Below the pieces are notes generated by a model. The model saw nothing but the letters and a program-made list of their open reading frames with translations, did no database searches and was not told the origin of the DNA. A DNA stretch of 64,000 nucleotides, from positions 3,720,001 through 3,784,000 of the forward strand of contig PUFA01000144.1 of NCBI GenBank assembly GCA_003508835.1. The letters are read 5' to 3'. Numbering within the stretch: the stretch's first letter is position 1; each line of letters opens with the position of its first letter. The position numbers and the translations under genes are program-made. Origin of the DNA: Eonycteris spelaea. Its lineage: Eukaryota > Chordata > Mammalia > Chiroptera > Pteropodidae. Shown piece by piece: positions 26,253 to 37,992 of the stretch.

Positions 26253-26845
26253 GCCCCCTTCTTTCTAACTACTTGGTCATTTTAATAAATATTACTTTCC
26301 CTCTGGTTACTCAGTATTGGGATTTGAGAGAGGTTCTGCCAGAGAGCATGTGGGTCTCTGTTCAACTCTTTCATCTTGGGGAAGGGAAAAGAGAAAGGCT
26401 GAGCTGTGCTGTTGCTGTACTTTTCCTGTCCAGAGACCTGTTTGTCCATGATGAGCATAGAGGCTTCTGTGGCTTAGAGAACCTGGTGCCAAGTAGTTCC
26501 CTGCTGTGTGGAAGGAGTTTTCTGTTTGGGTATATTCGAATGGCAGAGGTAGCAGGTAGCCTCTCCCTGCTCCCTACCATTAGAGCCAGTAAGGTCCCCA
26601 GCCCTCTTATTCTCTATTTCTCCATGAGGCCACAGTGTTGGTCTTCTTTCTTGTTTGCATATGTTTCCCGGCTCCAACATCAAGTCTCAGTCTCCCAGGG
26701 ACTGCTGCAGGCATCAGCAAATTCACACTACGGGAGCCAAATGACCCCCTTCCTGCTGTAAAACCCATTAATCTCTGTCAAATTAACTCTCCAGACCACA
26801 GAGTGTAGACTATGTTCTCGACTGAAGCATTAGGGCAACATCAGG
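26253..26845. other. Intergenic DNA, nothing recognised
   Basis: An open frame at 26273-26761 has no family signature and looks fortuitous. Confidence 0.4.
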
Positions 26846-26849
26846 AGTG

Positions 26850-27400
26850 ATAAAACCACACAGGAAGAACGAACTTTGGGGAACAGTCTGGCATCATCTC
26901 GTTAAGTTGGACACTCACACGCAACGTATCCTACAACCTACATCCAAACAACTCTGGAATGTTCTCATCAGGACACAACAACATTCACAGCAGCACTACT
27001 CATGGTAGAAAAAATCTAGAAACGATCAAATGTTTACCCACCATAAAATGAATGGACAAATGAATGTATAATGGTCCATTATACATTATTAAAAAAATGA
27101 ATCACAACTCTGCACACCAACACAATTTCGTGGCATCTCAAAATCCCTAATGAGCAAAAAGAAGCAGGGGAAAGAAGAATGATTCCATTTACAAAATGAC
27201 AAACAACATGAAAGAGCATTTTGCTTAGGGCTACATCCCAAGGTGGAAAACAGAATAATAAAACTCAGGGCTGAAGAGGATGGCAAGAAAGGAAGGTGCC
27301 ATTGAGGCAGATTTCAGTAGGTCAGTGCCAGGCCTGGTGGAGAGCACCCTGAGTGGCGGTTCCACAGTATTTGCTTTATTGTTACTGTTATTCTTTAACC
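26850..27400 (+). repeat. L1 ORF2 3' end and 3' UTR (L1ME type)
   Basis: 'gggaacagtctggcatcatc', 'cacgcaacgtatcctacaac' and 'agcagcactactcatggtag' are sense-oriented L1 landmarks. Confidence 0.78.
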
Positions 27401-27401
27401 T

Positions 27402-27403
<2 letters not shown>

Positions 27404-27448
<45 letters not shown>
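27404..27448. repeat. (CA)n microsatellite
   Basis: This is an uninterrupted CA tract. Confidence 0.97.
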
Positions 27449-27450
<2 letters not shown>

Positions 27451-27949
27451 CTCTTCGGTGTGTAAGAAATACTTCACAATGTAACAAATCCAAAAGAAAG
27501 CTCCATGACTCAGGTCTTTACAACAAGGATGTCCTTCTAGCACTCCCCTCCTCTTCCTTCCCTCTTCCAGTCTCACAGGCAATGCCTCCTCCCTGTGCTG
27601 AGAACCTCACTTTTTTCTCAGGGTCCTCAGTCTAAGGAAGCCCCACTGATTGTCCAGACTGACACCACATGGACACCCCCTTTGAGCCTCTGATCAGCTC
27701 CTCCCTAGACTGCCTTGCACATTAGGCAATAAATTCCTGCTTGTGAGTAAACTAGTTTGAGTAAGGATTTCATCACTTGCAACTAAAACAACCCCAAACG
27801 ACAATACATAAGTGTTTGTTGAGCATTTCTCAAAAGCTATAGGGCCCATTCTGACATGTGTGAAAAGGGTCAAGAATTTGTTTCTAGATCCTTCAAGTAG
27901 CTGGTTTCAAAGCAGACTTGTTCACTGACTCAGCACTCATGGCAGCATG

Positions 27950-28110
27950 GGCAGGTGGGCAGACGCTGGCCTGAGAGCCAAGACAAGCCAGGTCTTGTAA
28001 ATGGTTCTGGCTTAGCAAATTAGCTGGTTAGGGGAAAGCCACCATTTCTCCCTGGGCCTCAGCTGCTTCATCTAAGTGGAAAGTTTGTACCAAATGAAGC
28101 TCACATCCAC
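27950..28110 (-). repeat. MIR SINE fragment
   Basis: 'ccctgggcctcagctgcttc' with 'atctaagtggaaagtttgta' fits the reversed MIR core and flank. Confidence 0.5.
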
Positions 28111-31100
28111 TTTAACGTCATGGTCTCTACTTGTTAAGCATTTACGGAATGAGACAGTCACTAATAAGCTCACCGATGAGCAATGAGGTGGCTTTAGCGG
28201 TGGGGGTCCTAGAGAGGCTACATTCTTCTGGAGAAAACAGGGCCACCCACAGTCAGGGAGCAGTACCAGGGGAGGCTGACTCCAGGGCCAAATTCCCTAG
28301 CACAGAAGCACAAAGGCACTGAGAGAAGTCGTGCAGGGAGTGGGTGGGAGCAGGGAATGTCCCCTGGAGCCAGGTGTGTGTGAGTTCAGAGAAAGCTGAG
28401 AAGGTTCTCCCTGCCTGTTTCTGGCACAGTCCTGGAAGGGCCAGCTAGAATGAAGGGTAGCTTGGGAGAGATGTGAGACACAGAGTTCCGATCTGGAAGA
28501 CCATGGCTGAGTACAGAATCAGCCCAGCGGGGAAAAGGACATGCACGAAGCCGTGGAGTGGAGGAGTTTGTGAAGCCTGCCAGCTTTCTGGAGGTGGTGC
28601 CATGTCCACTTCTTGGGCATGAGCCTTCTTGCTGGATGCAGGAGTAAGGGCCACCATCGGACACTCCCCAGTGCTGAATGTTAGGTCTATAGAAAAGCTT
28701 AGGGCGCTTCCCACAATAGGGCTCCAGCAGCTGTACTGGGTTTGACCCCAGCCAGTGACTGACAGAGCCTGGGGCAGAAAACACAGGTGGCTCTGTCCCA
28801 CCTGTCCCACTCCATCTGGCAACTGGCAGGGGGTTTGGAAGATGGTCATGCAGGATCTGGTAGTTTGTGGCTAGGCCAAGGGAGGGAGGTGGGAGATAAG
28901 AGTTAACTCGTTCAAAATGGAGTCCCTTTGGCCTGGCCTTCCAGAGAGGAAGCTAGCCCCCTGCGCAGCCCCCCCAAACTAGCCTCAGCCAGTGCTCAGG
29001 GCAACCATCCCTGAGAAGGTGGGAGGAGTGGAGAGCTACATCGTCCGGCGAGGATGAAGAGATGCTATTCTGACCATGCATCCTAGGAGTCCCACAACCT
29101 TGGTCCTTCTCCCAGATGCCATGTCTGACCCTGCTGGATTCCTGAGTGCTGCCTCCAGATGAGATGAGTGGCAAGGACCTGAACATCCCAGCTGACCCCA
29201 TGGCTGGAAGTTCCTCGCAATCGACTGTCCCTGGAGGCCCAACAGTGTGTGCAGCCTGGTCAGCGTCCCTGTTTACTGAACACAAGGGGAAAAGAAGTTG
29301 TTCTCTGGTTTGTCTGCCCTTGTTCTTGAAGCACCAGTTTTCTTCTACAGGTCTCCCGTCTAAGTCCCCTCAGTCTATCATCTCCCTGAACCATTAAACT
29401 TGAAGTGGGGCAGGACTCAGTCACACAGCTAGAAAGGGTCAGAGCTGCAGATGCCCACATGTGCAGCCCGCTAAGCATCCAGAAGGGGGCTCAGAGGCCT
29501 GCTTTCGCACTTTCTTCCTGGTCATTTGGGGAGCTCCTCTCTTGCACCAGACACTCATGGTAGGGCTGATGTCACAGGTCCCCACCATCACCCCATGGGG
29601 GCAGGCACATAACCCCACTGGCCAACCAAGTACTCGAGTCTCTGCCCGCAACCAATCATAGCCTGCCCTGGGATTATTGTGTGAAAAACGGGAGAGTTCT
29701 CTTTCCACTGGGGCCTCATGGGCTAGGACAGCCCAGGCCTCCTACTCATGCAGAATTCAACCAGACACAGACAATCAAGGGCCAAAACATAAAGCCTACG
29801 AGAGCACCCAGGGGATCCTATTTGAACCCCAAGAACCAGCAGTGCCTAAACCAGAGTTCCTTCCAGACGGGGCATCTCTGAGAACAGGTGGGTCCTGTTT
29901 CATGTTTCTTATAAACTAAAGAGTCTTCACTGACACAAGCCCTAAACACAGGATGCCGTGTGACACCGCAAGCCTCACTCTTCACAGCTATCACAGCAAC
30001 CCACTGGTCCCCCAACCCCACCCCCCTCGGTCTGCCACCAGCAGCCGTGGCTCAGCAGCTCTGGCGTTAACATCATGAAGTCCTTGGTCTTAGACGGGCC
30101 ATTCTGCAGCATCTGCCATCCAAGGGCCAGACGGCATTTAAGTTCAGCTGCCTGGCCTTAGTCCGCAGCCCCAGGACCACAGCACATAGACTCAAAGGCC
30201 CACTGCCCCAAGTCCTTCATTCAATAAAAGTATCAAGCGCCATTCTCTTTACCCGGCATTTTGTCTCTTTAGCTTGAAAGTTTGTGAGTTATTTCTCATT
30301 CAAATACATGTGAAATCAGAGCGAATGCTTTAGTGGGATTAATGGGGTGTCAGGAAAATGCTTTTGTGAACTGCAGCACAAAAATTACCGCAGCATTTCC
30401 AGTCTGGTAGGACTGAGGAAGCCAGGGTGTGCAGGGGTGAGCTGAGGAGGGCCAGAGCGGCATTTTCAGCCAGCAGTGAGGAGGGAGTCACTCATTCATT
30501 CACCACATGTGTACTGAGCACATACGTGATTTGCGTCAGGCTCCGCATTGGGGAGGAGCCCACATGGGTGGGCCTTGCCTGCAATTTGGGGCCCCAGAAG
30601 CAGGGGTCCTCCTGGCCTGGATAGAGACCCCGGAACCCCTTGCTGTGTGAGAGGAACCACCCAAGAGAGGGATGCCCAGGTGCACCCCCAGCCCTCACTC
30701 CCTGAGCATGTTGTGACAGGGAGGGACAGAGGCTGGGGAATCAGTCAGCCGTTCTCAAGTGAGTCAGGCCTTTGGCAGGCGGCTCCCAGCCCCGGGCATC
30801 TCTGACTCAGCCTGCTGACTGACAGTAAGGGGACCTATAGACAAGAGGCAGTGAAAGTGCCGGGAAGGGGTGGCACTGAGGCAAACTACTCTCTGAGCTT
30901 CCCCAGAAGCATGTGTTAGGCACCTTCTAAGACCCAGCCCCGCAGGGCCCTCCTATCCCTCCTCATCTCACTCCTTCTCCTCACGTCCCTCCTCAGTCTG
31001 AGAGGCCGAATGTATGCGTGAAGACAGGGAGACAGAGAAGGGAACCCCCTTCCCAGGTACAGGCAAGTGAGCGGCCCAGATCTCCAAACTCCAGGTGGAC

Positions 31101-33384
31101 ATAAGCCTGTTCTTCCTTCAAAGGATGGGACACTCCAATGAGGGTGGAGTTGATGCTGAGGGCTGTGGAAAGATCACTTCCTGGCTCTCCACCTTTCTAC
31201 ACCGCATCCTGGGCCCCGCCCTACAACCAGCCTTCTCTAAGTGTGCCTCACTGCTGGCTTGGGGTCAACCCTGACCCCCAGGTTGTTTACCTAAGCGTAT
31301 GTGCCTCATTGGCTGCCCCCACCCTATATTAATGCTACCGGTTTGGCCCCTCGGGACACACATTATGCTCATTTCTCCAGTTTGAGCCCACGCATCCACA
31401 CATGCCCTGACTCCTCTATGCCCCTGTCACTCTCCCCAGCCTCCCAGGTTCAGATCCCAGCCTACCACTGCCAGGGGCACCCCCAGCCCTTGGATCACTT
31501 AAAGGAGGAGTTGTGTTTCCTTTAGCTATCTCAGAGCTCTAGGAAGGGCCTACTTGTCCCTTTGTTCAGCCCTTTCTCTGCCAGTGGATAGGAGAGATAA
31601 AAAGGAAGCCACGCCTGATGGCTTCTGTACCAGTGCCCCAGGCCCATCAGGCAGCTTTCCCACTCAGACCCTCTGCTGCCTGTGCTCTGAGCCAGGAGAG
31701 ACCCAGGCCTTCCTGCAAGCTGCACACTGACAGCCTTCTCTACTCCTCCCCGACCTGGAGAAAAACCCAAGAAATAGCCTCTGTTTGAAGACTCCAACTT
31801 TCAAGCTGTGAGAAACCTGGGCAGGTGGCTTAGCACTCTGAGCCCCATGTGTAAAAAGAGCTGATAAGGCCTTAACAGAGAAGGAAATGAATAAAGATGA
31901 TCTCTTCGCTGACTTAAATTGAGAGAACCGATTTTTAACCTCTCTATAGATCCTTCGACCCCTTTGAAAAGCTCTGGAAGCAATGAACTCTTGCCTCCAA
32001 AATGGCACATCACGCAAACATTGAAATGCAATGCCAGGGGTGTCAAGATCCCTGCAGCCATGTGTGGACCCTAAGTTAGAAATCTGTTCCACAAATACAG
32101 TTTGGGCTCAGGCTCAGGCCAGTGTTTGTGGTCACCCTGGGCTGCAACAAAGAGCATTCTCTGCTCCACTGTTGGCCCATTCAGGTATGTGCAAGGCAGA
32201 AAAGAATTTCCCACAGCTTTGGTCTCCACTCTGGCCAGGCCTGGAGATGGTAGCACCTTCTGTGGCAGGCAGCCTGTGAGGTGTGCAGCTCCCCCTTATC
32301 CTCTACCCACCTGCAGACCAGAGTCTCCCAAAGACTGTCCGCACCTCTCGGCACCCTGGCCCAGGTACCTCCAGGCAGTGTGGGTGTCCGCAGAGGGATG
32401 TGATCCTACACAGTGCTCCTCACCTCCCTTGCTCTCTTGCCCAGGACAAATCTCATGTTCTTTTTCACATTTTGTGTGTGTGAAATAAAACAGACCCACG
32501 GAAATGGTACATAGAAATATATACACTCATAGTATATAGAAAACACACATAAATCAAACACTAGTGTAACCACCACCCACATCCTCAAGTACACAGCACA
32601 ACGAGAGGCTAGAGAAGGTGCCCCAGAGCACACCCCAATTTCTCTCACCGTGCGGGGCCTGCAGTTCAGACCTTCAGGTACGGCCCCTGATAGGTAAGTT
32701 AGACTTGGCTTTTAGCCCCAGTTCCTGGATACTGAGGAGGCTCCTGTGCATCCTCCCGGGTCAGGGAAAATGGGGGGTCGCACAGAAAGCTAGGAAGGAA
32801 CCATCCTGGATGATAAATCCAAGGTTGACCTTCAGGTGACTTTGGCCTCTGATTCCCCATAGGCAAAGGGGATGGAAGGGGAGTACATGCCATGGGTCTG
32901 TGAGGCCTTTTGGAATCCTTATTTTCTTTGTGAGGACACCAGAGAGCCACTCATTCTGCAGCTGCTGCTCAGTTTTAGCCAGCCCTCCTGCTGGGTGACC
33001 TCAGCAGCCCAGAAGTTCAGGAGGAGCCCTATCTGGTGGTGGAGTGCCTGGGAGGCAGAAACAGCAGCAGCTACTTCCCAGGGAAATGCTGAGAGGCTGT
33101 GGGACAGGAGGGCAGGATCTGCCTACCTCTCCAGGTGATGGTAAGTTGGGTTAGAATGGATACAGATTGTGTGTGAATTCCTCAGACAAGTGTCCCAGGT
33201 GGGGCTGCTCTGGTCGCTGCTCTAGAAGGAGGCCGATTGGAAAGGCATTTTTCATCATGCTTGGTACCTCTCCATCCTCAAGGGATCCTCTAAAGTGCCC
33301 TCGGCAACCTATGCACACCAGACAGGGTGATCAGGGCTGCCCCTTGAGTGGGTTATAACTGGCTTTTATAACCACTCACAGAAA
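28111..33384. other. Intergenic DNA, no gene recognised
   Basis: This is mixed GC-rich sequence with overlapping short frames on both strands and no protein family signature. Traces of MIR are possible at about 30.49-30.54 and 31.79-31.87 kb, and LINE-like text at 32.48-32.64 kb; none is firm. Confidence 0.45.
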
Positions 33385-33500
33385 TCTGGAAACCGACTGT
33401 CCCCATTTGCCTGGGACTGAGGGGTTTCCTGGCACACAGGACTTTCGATGTTAAAACCAGGAATGTCCTGGGCACACTGGAGTGATTGGTCACCCTACAC
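33385..33500. mobile_element. Palindromic MITE-like DNA element
   Basis: 'ccatttgcctgggactgagg', 'aaaccaggaatgtcctgggc' and 'gattggtcaccctac' match a common inverted-repeat eutherian element whose ends read CTAGGGTGACCA. The family name is uncertain. Confidence 0.5.
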
Positions 33501-34104
33501 AGCATCCAGGAAGACTGGAGTGAGAAGGGGTCCCCCATGCCAGAGAACTGGGCCTTCTCAGCCTGCCTAGGGAGCTTTGCCATACTTCCTTAGTCCAAGG
33601 TGGCAGGAACAATCCCTCCTGTAGTACTGATTTGCCCAGCCCTTTGGGACAGAGGGTGGGGTGTCCTGGTGTCAAATATTCCAGGAAACCAGGAAGGATC
33701 AAGCAGGCTGGCGACCTCCACCGAGCTCCCTGTCTTCAGGGTTCCCCTGTCTGTTTATCTTTGTTTCTGGGTCTTTCTGCAGTGAGCAAAGATTGGTTTG
33801 GACCTCTCCCTAGCCTGTGTTGATCCTCCCAGGACTGCCAACCTAGAATCAGAGTACGGCCCTTAGGTAGGGCCAGTCTCCTGCATACCCCCCACTTCCC
33901 ACAGGCCCACCTGCTCTGAAACTGCCCTGGGTGTGGGTGGGAGGTGGGAGGTGGGGAGCAGGGAGGAAGCAAGCAGAGGGGCTCTTGGGAGTGTTGTTGG
34001 GAGCCTGCTCTTCTCTGAGCCAGCACTGTTGCCCCCTGCGTGTCCTGAAGTCACCTTGGCTGGCCGAAGCGTGCATATCTGCACTTAGCAATTTGTAATA
34101 CTTT

Positions 34105-34440
34105 TCCAGCAATAAAAAAAGAATGAAATTTTGCCATTTCAACAACGTGGATGGACCTGAAGGGTACTATGGTAAGTGAAATAAGTCAGACAGGGAAAGA
34201 CAAATACCTTACGATCTCACATGTGGAATCTAAAAATAAAAGACAAAATAAATGAATAAACAAAAGAAAGATATAGAGAACAAGCTAGTGATTGTCCAAG
34301 GGGGAGGGAATTTTAAAAAAGAAAAAATATTAGTATAAAAAATCAGTTATGGGTGGGAGTTAGGACAGAAATTAGGGGTTTCCACTTTTTCTAATATACA
34401 AAAATATATATAAATAAATAGTAAAGACTTCCTTTAAATG
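34105..34440 (+). repeat. L1 ORF2 3' end and 3' UTR
   Basis: 'caacgtggatggacctgaag', 'gtgaaataagtcagacaggg' and 'cacatgtggaatctaaaa' are sense L1 landmarks; the element runs into an AAAG array. Confidence 0.85.
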
Positions 34441-34453
34441 CAAAGAGCATTTA

Positions 34454-34454
34454 A

Positions 34455-34490
<36 letters not shown>

Positions 34491-34505
34491 AAAGAAAGAA
34501 AGAAA

Positions 34506-34538
<33 letters not shown>

Positions 34539-34540
34539 AA
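34454..34540. repeat. (AAAG)n microsatellite
   Basis: This is an AAAG array with two interruptions, directly after the L1 3' end. Confidence 0.97.
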
Positions 34541-34877
34541 TTTATGATGCCTCTTTAACCGATCTTCACCTTAACTGGGACATTAAGTTATTCACAGGTA
34601 TTGAACTTAAGGTTTGAATTATGAAATTAATAAAGAAGAGGCTTCTGGCTGACAACACAATAAGGTGTGTGGATTATGTCTCCAGTCCACACAGCCCGTT
34701 GGGCGTCTGTTTGTGTGAATGCCTTGAGAGGTGTCGCCCACCAGACGGCAGCACTCACAGAGGGGCTGATGTAGCTTCTAAGCCCCGAGCAAAGTGGACA
34801 CAGCAGTGGCAGGTTAGAATTTAAGGATGATTTTTGATTCTTGCTACCGGCTCTAAAAGGTATTCCCATTTATTTTC

Positions 34878-34920
<43 letters not shown>

Positions 34921-34923
34921 TTT
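34878..34923. repeat. (ATT)n microsatellite
   Basis: This is an uninterrupted TTA trinucleotide tract. Confidence 0.97.
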
Positions 34924-35603
34924 GCGGAATGGGAATTTTGCGTCGTCGAGCTGTGCTTGCAATGTCAGTGCTTTTGGCAGGACGTGGTGGTCTGGAAGTT
35001 TGGTACTGATGGGACTAGGTTCATGCAAGTGCCCCTCTTCATTCTAATCTCATCATCCATTCTAAGGTGTAGAAATCTGGTTCTAAATCATGCAGTGCAG
35101 AGTGAAGAAGTGTGGCATTGAGAAAGGACCTGTGGAGGTGACTTGTCAGGCAAACCCTCCCTGGAGGAAGGGTTGACATTGTCTCCCTAGGAAGAGGTGA
35201 GAAGACCAGGGCTTCTGCACAATCCACACCCATCTACGGGACTTTTCTGTCCCTGACAAAAGTCATTCTGCCACATCTGACTTAATTTCACCCTCTTTTC
35301 CCTCACTTACTTTTCGAACTGGGAGAGGACTGTTGGGGGAATTTCCAACTCTGGTTGTTTTTACAGCAGAATGGAAACAAACCACTAGTTCCTCTGCCCT
35401 AGAGAGAGAGAGAGGAAAAAAAAAAAGACCCGGCATCTCCATTCCCACTGCCTGTACAAGCGACAAGCCCTGGGCTCCCAGAGGCACACATTCGGCCTGT
35501 CCTCTATCCCCGAACCCCGGTCCCTAATCCTTGTCTCCTGTTTCTGTGCATCTTAACACCCCTATTCAGGGACCCAGATGTGGAACTCAGCCTGCTTTGA
35601 TTT

Positions 35604-35607
<4 letters not shown>

Positions 35608-35642
<35 letters not shown>
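35608..35642. repeat. (CA)n microsatellite
   Basis: This is a CA tract with one CG interruption near its end. Confidence 0.96.
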
Positions 35643-35643
<1 letters not shown>

Positions 35644-35874
35644 AGTCACACATGGCGCATGGTAGACTTAATTTTGATGGGAGAATATCTGACATCACAA
35701 TACCTGAAACAACCGCACATAGAGCAGCAGCAGCTTCATCCTAGAGCTTCTCTGCTCTTTAAACGTCATTTACCACCATCCCCGGCCCACTCGCTGTCTT
35801 GCTGGTTCCTTCTCCTTCCTCTGGATAACATCGGTTTCCTTCTATCCCTTCCTCATTCTCTTCATCTCGGCTTT

Positions 35875-36115
35875 GGCTGCCAAGATGTCAATTATCCCCA
35901 CATCAATATACCGATGTACTGTAATTTCTATCAAAATCTCAGCAAGAGGTTTTTTTTAGAGATATAGACAAATAATTATTCTAAAATTTATGTCAAAAAG
36001 CCAAAGAAGTAGAATAGCTAAAACGACACAGAAAAGACAAGAAGAAGAAAGTGGAAGGAATAGTTCTACCCAATTTTAAGATTTACATAGCTACGATTAT
36101 CAAGGCAAGCACCCA
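35875..36115 (+). repeat. L1 ORF2 fragment
   Basis: 'tttctatcaaaatctcagca', 'taaaatttatgtcaaaaagc' and 'ttacatagctacgattatca' are sense-oriented L1 ORF2 reverse-transcriptase-region text, diverged. Confidence 0.72.
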
Positions 36116-37225
36116 GGCTGGCAAACACCCTAACCTGCAGGTCTGATACTCCCCACTCCCATCTGGAGAGACACCAGAGCTCCCAGCGGCACCATATAGG
36201 GTGATCTTGACACAGCTGTCACCAACCTGGGAAACTCTCTCTTTTGCTCAAGGCAGGGCCCTAGAAGAGCTAGAAGAGACTTTCTTAACCCACCAGAAGC
36301 AACAGGCAACCCAATCTGGGAGAGCTCCTTTGGTCCCTCAAGCAGCATCAGAAAGGCAAGTGGGAGCCTCATTGGCACTAAATACACTACGTGAACCAAA
36401 ATAACACTAAAAATACTCTGAAAATTAAATTTTCATTGGAACTACAGCTCACCAAAGTAAGCCAGCAACTTCATGCTAAACCTAAACAAAATGACTGACT
36501 ACTGCAATGAAAAATTTATGTAGGACCTACAGTGTCCTAACATAATAGCCAAAACATACAAGATACAATAAAGAAATCACTCATCATACTAAGAATCAGG
36601 AAAGGCACAGCTAGAATGAGAAAAGACAGTCGACTGATGCCCACAACAAATGAAAGTCAAGAATTTTAAAGTATTCACCATAAAATGCTTCAACAATGAT
36701 AAATTCTCTTAACATAAATGAAAAAAAAAATAGAAAATTTCAGCAAACAAATAAGGAATAAAGGGGAACTACCAAGTAGTCCGAAACTGGAAATAACCCA
36801 AATGTCCTTCAATGAGTTTACGATTAAACAAACCGTGGCACGTGACACCACGTAGTCCTACTCAGCGACAGAAACAAACGATGGATCCTGCAAGAGTTTG
36901 AGTGGCTCTTCAGGGCGTTGCGCTATGTGAGAGAAAGGCAAGCTCCAAAGGTCATGCACTGAATGATGACATTTATGTCACGTTCTTGAAATGACAAAAT
37001 TATTGAGATGGAGAACAGAGCAGCGGCTGCCATAGGCTAAGGAGAGTGAAGGGGTGACTGACTGCAAAGAATGAGTGAGCTATTTGGGGCGATGGAATAA
37101 TTCCATGTCTCGATTGCAGCGATGATTACACAGATATCTGTGTGTGACAGAAAGGCATCAGACCACACATACGCATTGTAACAATGTCAGGTTCCTGGTT
37201 TTGATATAAGAAGCCATTGGGGAAA
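36116..37225 (+). repeat. L1-derived sequence, firm from about 36.76 kb
   Basis: From 36760 the text 'ctggaaataacccaaatgtc', 'tagtcctactcagcgacaga' and 'gcgatggaataattccatgt' is the 3' part of a sense-oriented old L1. The preceding 0.6 kb is A-rich and probably LINE-derived too, but less clear. Confidence 0.65.
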
Positions 37226-37355
37226 ACTGGGTCAAGGGGACACAGGACCTCTCTCCTCCATTTGACCTGTGAATGACCTGGGGGTTGGAGGCACTGACCC
37301 CTGTACAGTGCCTCTAACCTGTGTATAACTTTTGACCTCCCCAGAACTTAACTAC

Positions 37356-37650
37356 AGTGGTCCCTCGGTATCCACAGGGGACTGGTTCCAGGATCTCCTC
37401 AAATACCAAAATCCTTGGATGCTCAAGTCCCATACGTAAAACGGCAGAGAACAATGCACACAGTTAGCCTCGTTCATCTGCAGATTTCCAACTGTGGATG
37501 GAAAACGATTTTCGATATGCACTTAGTTGAACCTCTCAATGTGAAATCCAGGAATACAGAGGGCCAATGGTATATTTACTGAGAAAACCTGTGCATAAGT
37601 GGACCCAATGCAGTTCGAACCCATCTTGTTCAAGGATCAACTGTACTATC
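37356..37650. mobile_element. Tigger/MER2-type DNA transposon remnant
   Basis: It starts 'cagtggtccctcggtatcca' and 'ggatgctcaagtcccatacg', and ends 'cttgttcaaggatcaactgt', terminal sequences typical of pogo/Tigger-derived non-autonomous elements. Confidence 0.7.
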
Positions 37651-37682
37651 ATTGCAACTTCCTGCAAATCTATACTTATTCC

Positions 37683-37686
<4 letters not shown>

Positions 37687-37720
<34 letters not shown>
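37687..37720. repeat. (CA)n microsatellite
   Basis: This is a CA tract adjacent to the Tigger-type remnant. Confidence 0.97.
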
Positions 37721-37722
<2 letters not shown>

Positions 37723-37787
37723 ATCACACAAAGCCCTTAAGAGGATAATAGACTATGTTTTGATGGAAGAGTAGTCAATATCATGGT

Positions 37788-37863
37788 AAGAAAGAAAAGA
37801 AGGAAGGCAGGAAGAAAGGAAGGCAGGAAGGCAGGCAGGCAGGCAGGCAGGCAAGAAAGAAAG

Positions 37864-37950
<87 letters not shown>

Positions 37951-37992
37951 GAAAGAAAGAAAGAAAGAGAAGGAAAGAAAGAAAGAAAGAAA
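37788..37992. repeat. Compound (AAGG)n/(GGCA)n/(AAAG)n microsatellite
   Basis: About 205 bp of tetranucleotide repeats change motif from AAGG to GGCA (37823-37853) to AAAG. The lysine-rich and serine/phenylalanine-rich frames across it are low-complexity artefacts. Confidence 0.96.
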
